Shown: in pieces, positions 1 through 4,419 of the stretch
How positions within the stretch are numbered: position 1 is the first letter of the stretch
How the letters are laid out: each line of letters begins with the position of its first letter
NCBI GenBank assembly: GCA_900550775.1
Contig: URTH01000056.1
Span: 1 to 9,590 of the forward strand
DNA: 9,590 nt
Direction of reading: 5' to 3'
Origin: an uncultured Eubacteriales bacterium
GTDB taxonomy: Bacteria > Bacillota > Clostridia > Monoglobales > Monoglobaceae
Notes under the pieces: generated by a model
Databases searched by the model: none
What the model was told of the DNA's origin: nothing
The model's input: only the letters and a program-made list of their open reading frames with translations
Position numbers and translations under genes: made by a program

Positions 1-38
1 TGTCTCAAAGTTTCCGGCGTTACCTGAATTACTGCCAT
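1..38 (-). CDS. Start of a further WXG100-like protein (3' end outside window)
   Basis: Only 12 codons are visible: MAVIQVTPETLR. This opening, a short strand followed by TPE-x-LR, is typical of Bacillota WXG100 proteins. With the strong ribosome binding site and position right after another WXG100 gene, I infer a third family member. The assignment rests on very little sequence. Confidence 0.6.
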   Translation of the reverse strand, partial: MAVIQVTPETLR

Positions 39-46
39 TTTAACAG

Positions 47-53
47 CCTCCTT
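47..53 (-). promoter_or_regulatory. Ribosome binding site of the gene starting at 38
   Basis: A perfect AAGGAGG lies 8 bases before the ATG at 38. It shows that a real gene begins here even though only 38 bases of it are in the window. Confidence 0.85.
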
Positions 54-66
54 AAAAAATTTTTTA

Positions 67-90
67 TTTATTCAGCTTTCGCTGCATAAA
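67..90 (-). promoter_or_regulatory. Small GNRA-type hairpin between WXG100 genes
   Basis: Directly after the stop codon of the WXG100 gene, the minus strand can fold as TTTAT, G, CAGC, loop GAAA, GCTG, A, ATAAA: nine base pairs with one G-A mismatch and a GAAA tetraloop. A run of six T lies about 7 bases further on (59-54), too far for a standard intrinsic terminator. It may act as an RNA stability or processing element, or be chance. Confidence 0.35.
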
Positions 91-390
91 TCAGTAGATT
101 GAATTGATGATGTCCTTTCCGGCCCGGTCGGTTTTTACCATTTCATCCGCGACCTTTTCCATCAAGGACGCAAACTCCTCCAACGCCTCCTCAAAGCTAT
201 CGTATACCGGCTGCATGCTCAAAAATTTGCTTACAAATGCATTTTGTGCCTCGCCTTGCCAAACCTCACCCAGCGTCATTACAAGATTTGTGATTTTGTT
301 CATAATGTCGTGATGATTTTCCTTGTACTGCCGTACCTGATTACTTTTTGTTGTCAAATCAGCCGGATGAACCAAAATTTGATCTGCCAC
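91..390 (-). CDS. WXG100 family protein (second copy)
   Basis: The product has 99 residues from a GTG at 390, chosen because GGAGGTG (403-397) sits 6 bases upstream. A TTG five codons earlier overlaps that binding site and is unlikely. The protein has the WXG turn W44-Q45-G46 between two amphipathic helices and no signal peptide. It starts VADQILVHPADLTTKS, reminiscent of WXG100 proteins whose first helix opens after a short strand. It lies 18 bases after the C39-like effector, so it may be that effector's export partner rather than the general EsxA. The C-terminus (DRAGKDIINSIY) lacks an obvious YxxxD signal. It is clearly different in sequence from the WXG100 protein at 3343-3056. Confidence 0.9.
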   Translation of the reverse strand: MADQILVHPADLTTKSNQVRQYKENHHDIMNKITNLVMTLGEVWQGEAQNAFVSKFLSMQPVYDSFEEALEEFASLMEKVADEMVKTDRAGKDIINSIY

Positions 391-408
391 ATGTATCACC
401 TCCAAAAA

Positions 409-1572
409 TTACTTTGCAACACGCAATGACCAAGAATTATCTAACTCTCGCCTGCTTGATGTTAAATACTCTTGCAAATTCGAAATTTTACCGGTTCCGG
501 GATTGGCAATTAAAACATCCGCGGCCGACATATTATTGGGATCACAGCCGTTTTTTACACCAACCGCCACCATAGAATGTCCGGTCACCCTGATTACAAC
601 CGCATTGCCGCTGTTAATCTGATTATATATTTCTGTATATCTGCGGCTCGCAGACCACGCGCTGCTTCCCTCAATGCCTTTGGTGTGCGTCCACCTGGCA
701 CCGCCATGACCGGGACCCGGCCAATCGTCCTCCGGATTATAATATTGATTGTTCTTAAATGCACCGACCATTGCATCCGACGTTGACGTACAGCCGCCGT
801 TGGAACCGTCTGACTGCCGCAAATCATAATCGTATTGATTGAGAACATACTTTTCATCAAATCCGCTTACAACACTGTAATCTCCGTACGCGCCGCCGGA
901 AACATCTCTTGACGATCCGGCATATCCTTTGATATTACCGTTTGTTTGCACATTTTCATTTTGAATCGGTTCGGCCGGTGCAGAATTGGTATCAGCATTT
1001 GCAAAACCGTTATTACTTTCTGCTGTACGGTTATCATTTTTTGCATTTGTGGGATCAACGCCAATAACGACAGGTTCGTTTTCGGCTGCATGTGCCGTTG
1101 TGCCAAACCAATTTTTTGAGATACTTGCCATTTTTTCAAGCAGCTTAACATCCACCGCAGTGATCACGCAAATTGGTGACACGATAAACGCCCCGGTTAA
1201 AGCCATGATTTTTCTTATCTTATTATGAAAAAGAAAATCGCCTATACTCTTGCCATCGGCACGCAGCGACCGTTTTATTCTGTCAATGATCGACTGCGAT
1301 CGGTTTCCGTATCGGCTGTCACCCTCTGCCACAGAATTTGTCACGTTCAAAAACGCGCTTTTATACTGCCCCGATAGACTGCCCTGTCTGCTTGCCGATG
1401 TGATAAGGTTATTAAGACAATTACGGATATTCTGCTTGGAGGCGACTTCAAAATCAAGACCGTTTAACGCGGAACGGATTTTCTTTTCTGCATCCTCGGT
1501 TTCGGTCTGCATTCTTTCAATCTGACGCGAAATCGCGCTGATCGAAGATTTTTTTAACATAATGTTTGGCAT
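409..1572 (-). CDS. T7SS polymorphic effector with C39-like (papain-fold) cysteine peptidase domain
   Basis: The product has 387 residues. The ATG at 1572 is preferred over Met5 because the N-terminus then aligns gap-free with the sibling effector, and GGGAGG lies 11 bases upstream. Residues 1-116 are the shared helical delivery module. A hydrophobic segment (about 122-141) follows, then an Asn/Glu-rich low-complexity linker (about 163-225). The C-terminal domain (about 236-387) has the order of a C39-like papain-fold peptidase: Gln246 in VLNQYDYDLRQ as oxyanion residue, Cys261 in NGGCTSTSDAM as nucleophile, His332 in VTGHSMVAVGV, and Asp352 or Asn357 in ADVLIANPGTG as third residue. Such domains cut peptides, or in toxins may attack peptidoglycan or host/competitor proteins; the substrate here is unknown. 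No dedicated immunity gene is obvious: the neighbours are DUF4176 (upstream) and WXG100 (18 bases downstream). Confidence 0.8.
   Translation of the reverse strand: MPNIMLKKSSISAISRQIERMQTETEDAEKKIRSALNGLDFEVASKQNIRNCLNNLITSASRQGSLSGQYKSAFLNVTNSVAEGDSRYGNRSQSIIDRIKRSLRADGKSIGDFLFHNKIRKIMALTGAFIVSPICVITAVDVKLLEKMASISKNWFGTTAHAAENEPVVIGVDPTNAKNDNRTAESNNGFANADTNSAPAEPIQNENVQTNGNIKGYAGSSRDVSGGAYGDYSVVSGFDEKYVLNQYDYDLRQSDGSNGGCTSTSDAMVGAFKNNQYYNPEDDWPGPGHGGARWTHTKGIEGSSAWSASRRYTEIYNQINSGNAVVIRVTGHSMVAVGVKNGCDPNNMSAADVLIANPGTGKISNLQEYLTSSRRELDNSWSLRVAK
1225..1572 (-). repeat. Paralogous N-terminal module, copy 2 (second effector)
   Basis: This coding segment (residues 1-116) is homologous to 2675-3022, offset by exactly 1450 bases with no gap. 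The nucleotide match is strongest at 1444-1495 versus 2894-2945, with two blocks identical for more than 15 bases. After this segment the two proteins share no recognisable similarity. Confidence 0.85.
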
Positions 1573-1592
1573 TTTTCATCTCGCCTCCCAAA

Positions 1593-1859
1593 TTATTCTT
1601 TCTCATAAAATTCTGAAAGTTTTGAAATAAAAACTTCCCTTTCACTATCCTTGTAACCTTCATAAAAGACTTCAGCAATATCTTCATTGTTAAAAAGGAA
1701 CTGATGTTCCGCACCAATAAAACCTTCAGGGTACATTACTCCTATATAGTCATATTCCTTGTTATCCTCTATGCTTGTTTGTTTGACACCGTAAATCATT
1801 AACTTCTTCTCACCGTTTTTTAATAATACAATCGTTCCAATCGGTAATAAATTTATCAT
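1593..1859 (-). CDS. DUF4176 family protein (T7SS effector accessory or immunity candidate)
   Basis: The product has 88 residues from the ATG at 1859. AAGGAAG lies 7 bases before it, whereas the alternative TTG two codons upstream is only 1 base from that site. The sequence begins INLLPIGTIVLLKNGEKKLM and contains YDYIGVMYPEGFIG and an FNNEDI-EVFYEGY block, the pattern I recognise as DUF4176, a family regularly found beside LXG-type T7SS effectors. It is small, soluble and acidic. Lying 26 bases after one effector and 20 bases before the next, it may be a chaperone/targeting factor for the effectors or the immunity protein of one of them; the sequence alone cannot decide. The gene is the most AT-rich in the window (about 32% GC in the 240 bases I counted). 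Confidence 0.8.
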   Translation of the reverse strand: MINLLPIGTIVLLKNGEKKLMIYGVKQTSIEDNKEYDYIGVMYPEGFIGAEHQFLFNNEDIAEVFYEGYKDSEREVFISKLSEFYEKE

Positions 1860-1885
1860 TTTCAATCTTCCTTTCTAAATTGTTG

Positions 1886-3022
1886 TTATGCAAAGCAAAA
1901 ACATTTTGTCCAATCCGCTCGCAATTTCTGCATTGCTTTCGGAATGCCATTACCAATTTTTTCTGCTGTGTCTATCAATGCATCAGACACAATCTCCGTC
2001 AGCCCTTTATCTGTTCCGGTAATCCAATTTGCCACTGCATCAGCAGCATTTGTTACAACCATTGTTCCAACTGCTACAGCAATAACCGGAGCACCTCCTG
2101 TTACGGCAGCCATTGTTGCTGCAACAGCCGCCGTTGTTGCCGTTATAGCTAATGTGTCCCATGCAGTTTCTACCATTGTTTCAGCCACCGCTCTCGTTGT
2201 TATACCTCCAAACTCTTTATAATTCTTTACTCCATTTATAACACCGTCTAAAGCCAAACCTATCCAAGTACTCTTGGTAATTTTGTTAGCGTCAGCCCAA
2301 ACCTTTGAGAAATTATTTTTCCATCTTGATATAGGATTCTTACATACACTTGCAGATGTTTTTAACTTTTCCTTGAAATAATCACCAACACCCATCAGCT
2401 TTTTTTTCCACATTTGTTTTGTATTAACACCCGTTCTTGATATTTTTCCAATCTTTTTTGCATCTTTCATAAGCCCAGAGGCAAACTTATATCCATACTT
2501 GACAGCTTTTGCAATATTTTCAGCTCCGCCTTTTACAACAGCCTCGGCTAATGATAAGAACACACCTATATGTCCCGCTTTTTTTGCAAAATCCCATAAA
2601 CTGATAGATGATTTATTAACACTGTCGCTACTTAAAAATAATCCGGCCGTTGCTGCATATTTTATAAGTTTGCTTTTTACGAACAAGTTCTTTATATTGC
2701 CAACGCTATTTTCGGCAAATTTTTTTATTTTATCAAGAATCGAATTTGATTTATTGCCGTACTTGTTATCTGTATCAGCTACATTTCCCGTCACCTTTAA
2801 AAAAGCATCTTTATATTGCTTTCCCAATGCCGACTGCCTTTCAGCAGATGATTTGAGTCCTTTTAATCTGCTTTGCAAATTTTTCTTCGATGCAACTTCA
2901 AAATCAAGACCGTTTAATGCTGAACGGATTTTCTTTTCCGCATTCTCACTTTCAGCCTGCATTTTTTCAATTTGCCATCTGACAGAGCTTATTGAAGCTT
3001 TCTGCAAACCAATTACCGCCAC
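1886..3022 (-). CDS. T7SS polymorphic effector with Ala/Gly-rich, membrane-active-looking C-terminus
   Basis: The product has 378 residues from a GTG with AAAGGA 11 bases upstream and an in-frame TGA just before it. Residues 1-116 are helical and align without gaps to the N-terminus of the second effector at 1572 (about 61 of the first 100 identical by hand count; AEKKIRSALNGLDFEVAS at 28-45 is invariant). This is probably the T7SS delivery module, LXG-like in position and helicity. A basic, helical middle (about 117-250) follows. Residues 288-335 form a long Ala/Thr/Val/Gly stretch (TTAAVAATMAAVTGGAPVIA and onwards) ending in NWITGTDKGLTEIVSDAL, a pattern I associate with C-termini of LXG proteins and membrane-inserting toxins. 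A pore-forming or membrane-perturbing role is inferred; a structural, non-toxic role is possible. The gene is AT-rich compared with essC. A DUF4176 gene follows closely. Confidence 0.75.
   Translation of the reverse strand: MAVIGLQKASISSVRWQIEKMQAESENAEKKIRSALNGLDFEVASKKNLQSRLKGLKSSAERQSALGKQYKDAFLKVTGNVADTDNKYGNKSNSILDKIKKFAENSVGNIKNLFVKSKLIKYAATAGLFLSSDSVNKSSISLWDFAKKAGHIGVFLSLAEAVVKGGAENIAKAVKYGYKFASGLMKDAKKIGKISRTGVNTKQMWKKKLMGVGDYFKEKLKTSASVCKNPISRWKNNFSKVWADANKITKSTWIGLALDGVINGVKNYKEFGGITTRAVAETMVETAWDTLAITATTAAVAATMAAVTGGAPVIAVAVGTMVVTNAADAVANWITGTDKGLTEIVSDALIDTAEKIGNGIPKAMQKLRADWTKCFCFA
2675..3022 (-). repeat. Paralogous N-terminal module, copy 1 (first effector)
   Basis: This is the counterpart of the segment at 1225-1572. 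It encodes the shared helical N-terminus with the invariant SALNGLDFEVAS core. The pair marks duplication of a delivery module with different cargo domains. Confidence 0.85.
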
Positions 3023-3055
3023 TTTTATTCACATCCTTTATCCAAAAGCATCATC

Positions 3056-3343
3056 CTACTGCATCATTTTTGCCGCAGACTCGTCTGCCTCCTTAATCTG
3101 CTTTGCGACCATTTTGATAAGCTGCGCAATATCTCTGCATTCTTCCATGACCCGTTTATTTTCCTTTTTCCATTCCTCAAGCTTTGCCCTAAAGGCGTCT
3201 GCCGCCTCTCCGCTCCAGCTCTCGCATACCTCAGCATATGCTTTATTTGCGGCTCTTTCCGCACTCTCACATTGCTCCGCCGCTGTATTTAACTTGTTTG
3301 CCTGTCTGATTGCGTCAAGATAATCAATACTGATAAGCCCCAT
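3056..3343 (-). CDS. WXG100 (EsxA-like) protein
   Basis: The product has 95 residues from the ATG at 3343, chosen because AGGAG (3357-3353) sits 9 bases upstream; a longer frame would run back into yukD. The start is 2 bases after the yukD stop. The sequence is a helix-turn-helix hairpin with the turn W43-S44-G45 at the centre, flanked by charged helices, which is the WXG100 signature. No signal peptide is present, as expected for T7SS substrates that fold as helical hairpin dimers and are exported folded. The C-terminal YxxxD/E export signal is not clear (the tail is IKEADESAAKMMQ), so the signal may come from a partner. Three cysteines (C25, C40 and one in MEEC) are uncommon for this family. 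As the WXG100 gene nearest the core genes, it is the likely general EsxA-type component. Confidence 0.93.
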   Translation of the reverse strand: MGLISIDYLDAIRQANKLNTAAEQCESAERAANKAYAEVCESWSGEAADAFRAKLEEWKKENKRVMEECRDIAQLIKMVAKQIKEADESAAKMMQ

Positions 3344-3345
3344 TT

Positions 3346-3603
3346 TTACGCTCTCCTCTCTGAAGCGGTCAGGTAACTTCCGTCCCAAATGCCGTACTCT
3401 TCCAGCGTTTTATCGGGTTCTAAAACCTTCCCGGTGCAACTTAAATTTATTTTTTTCACACTGCCAAAGTGTTCAAAATCCATCTCAATCAATGATTCCA
3501 GTATTTTTTCCTCCAGCTCATCGATTCGGAGCTTTGCCGGAATTTCTAAGTCGACCGGCTCATAGCCGTCTGAAAACATTAGCGTTACGATGATATCGTC
3601 CAT
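3346..3603 (-). CDS. yukD: YukD/EsaB ubiquitin-like T7SS protein
   Basis: The 85-residue product has the size and pattern of the YukD/EsaB family, a small beta-grasp cytoplasmic component of T7SSb. It has an initial strand pair (IIVTLMF ... VDLEIPAKLRI), a central helix (IDELEEKILESLIE, about 27-40), and the ubiquitin-like closing pattern L-x-x-x-x-T-L-x-x-Y-G-I-W-D-G-S-x-L (about 61-78). The start ATG overlaps the preceding gene's stop by one base. GAGGTG at 3617-3612, 8 bases upstream, also supports it. YukD is required for or regulates secretion in several Bacillota, though its exact role is unsettled. Its presence next to essC is strong evidence for a T7SSb locus. Confidence 0.92.
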   Translation of the reverse strand: MDDIIVTLMFSDGYEPVDLEIPAKLRIDELEEKILESLIEMDFEHFGSVKKINLSCTGKVLEPDKTLEEYGIWDGSYLTASERRA

Positions 3604-4403
3604 TATCCAAACACCTCGTATCTGATGCTGAGCTTGTTTAACATTTCCTGCATTTCACTTTGAATCCCCTGCTTTGTCGCATTTTGAAAATAAACGACAT
3701 CCTCTTCGTTTTCCATTATGCTTTTCAGCCGCATGATTTTCTTTGTGTTCATAATATACATGAGGTTGTCAACATTGTCTTTTTCGGCTTTTAAATCTGC
3801 AAAGGTAAAGGAATAGAAATCCTCGTCTCCGGCAAACCCGCTTATGATCATTTTCGCCGTACCTGTGTCCGCACCGGCAGAAGTCAGCTCCTCCAGCGCC
3901 GCCTCATCGGCATTACGGGTTTTCAGTTTTTTTGCTTTTTCCAGCGTCTTGTTGGATATCCTGTAATGAAATTTTTCCTGTGCACCGTCATTTTTCCAAG
4001 CAATCAGTCCAAGAACGGCCTCCGATATTTTTGAGGTATCAAACACCTTTAGCCGATAGCTTTCTCCGTTCTTGACTGCCATCACCGCCATTGCATCCTT
4101 GATGTAAAAAAGGATGCCCTCCTGTGTGCTATGCCGCAGCTGTTTATCAACGGCGATAAACTTCTCGCATCTTGCACAAATCTCAACCATATTCAAAACA
4201 TCGCCGCTCAGCGAGGTTTCCCCATCAAAATTTTCTTTCAAATACCCCTTTTGCTCCAATGCGGTCTGAACCCCCAAAATTTCACGGCTCAGCGCTGACT
4301 CGCTCATACCTCCAAACCCGTCCGGGATCCCGTACAGTTCCGTTGCACCGAGACTTGCTGCTATACACATAATTTCTTTTGCACTTAATTCACAGCTATC
4401 CAA
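3603..4403 (-). CDS. T7SS-associated soluble protein, possibly EspG-like/DUF5081-like
   Basis: The product is 266 residues from the TTG start (begins M-D-S-C-E-L-S-A-K-E). The N-terminal ~80 residues have the look of a winged-helix-like module (LSAKEIMCIAASLGATELYG, then a GVQTALEQKGYL helix). The middle is alpha/beta, with two pairs of strand-like stretches (ILFYIKDAMAVMAV and SYRLKVFD). The C-terminal third is charged helix (DLKAEKDNVDNLMYIMNTKK and beyond). No signal peptide or membrane segment is visible, so it should be cytoplasmic. Its place between essC and yukD, its length, and the opening helix/wing pattern resemble EspG-type secretion chaperones and Firmicute T7SS proteins annotated DUF5081; I recognise this only from general pattern. 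If so, it would hold export substrates for EssC. It is not EssB/YukC, which has a membrane segment. The stop TAA shares one base with the ATG of yukD (TAATG), implying coupled translation. Confidence 0.72.
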   Translation of the reverse strand: MDSCELSAKEIMCIAASLGATELYGIPDGFGGMSESALSREILGVQTALEQKGYLKENFDGETSLSGDVLNMVEICARCEKFIAVDKQLRHSTQEGILFYIKDAMAVMAVKNGESYRLKVFDTSKISEAVLGLIAWKNDGAQEKFHYRISNKTLEKAKKLKTRNADEAALEELTSAGADTGTAKMIISGFAGDEDFYSFTFADLKAEKDNVDNLMYIMNTKKIMRLKSIMENEEDVVYFQNATKQGIQSEMQEMLNKLSIRYEVFG

Positions 4404-4411
4404 TGTCTTTG

Positions 4412-4418
4412 CCCTCCT
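4412..4418 (-). promoter_or_regulatory. Ribosome binding site that fixes a TTG start at 4403
   Basis: AGGAGGG lies just after the EssC stop codon (4422-4420), with 8 bases between it and a TTG at 4403-4401. The longer in-frame ATG at 4454 lies within essC and has no comparable site, so the TTG is the better start. Confidence 0.8.
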
Positions 4419-4419
4419 T

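Noticed and set aside
54..66. A-run/T-run palindrome as an intrinsic terminator
   Set aside because: It contains no G-C stem, and the T-run is separated from the nearby hairpin by about 7 bases and runs directly into a ribosome binding site of the next gene.
577..860. Overlapping open frames on both strands within the peptidase effector
   Set aside because: They have Arg-rich, unnatural compositions, no binding sites, and lie entirely within a gene with a recognisable domain. They are shadows.
1444..1500. Near-identical block with 2894-2950 as a mobile or regulatory repeat
   Set aside because: It lies in the same frame and codon position of two paralogous proteins, and the differences fall mostly at third positions. 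Coding homology explains it.
1880..2222. Plus-strand frames rich in Cys/Ser or Ala/Val opposite the first effector
   Set aside because: These are reverse-complement shadows of the Ala/Thr-rich tail. No ribosome binding site or family pattern is present.
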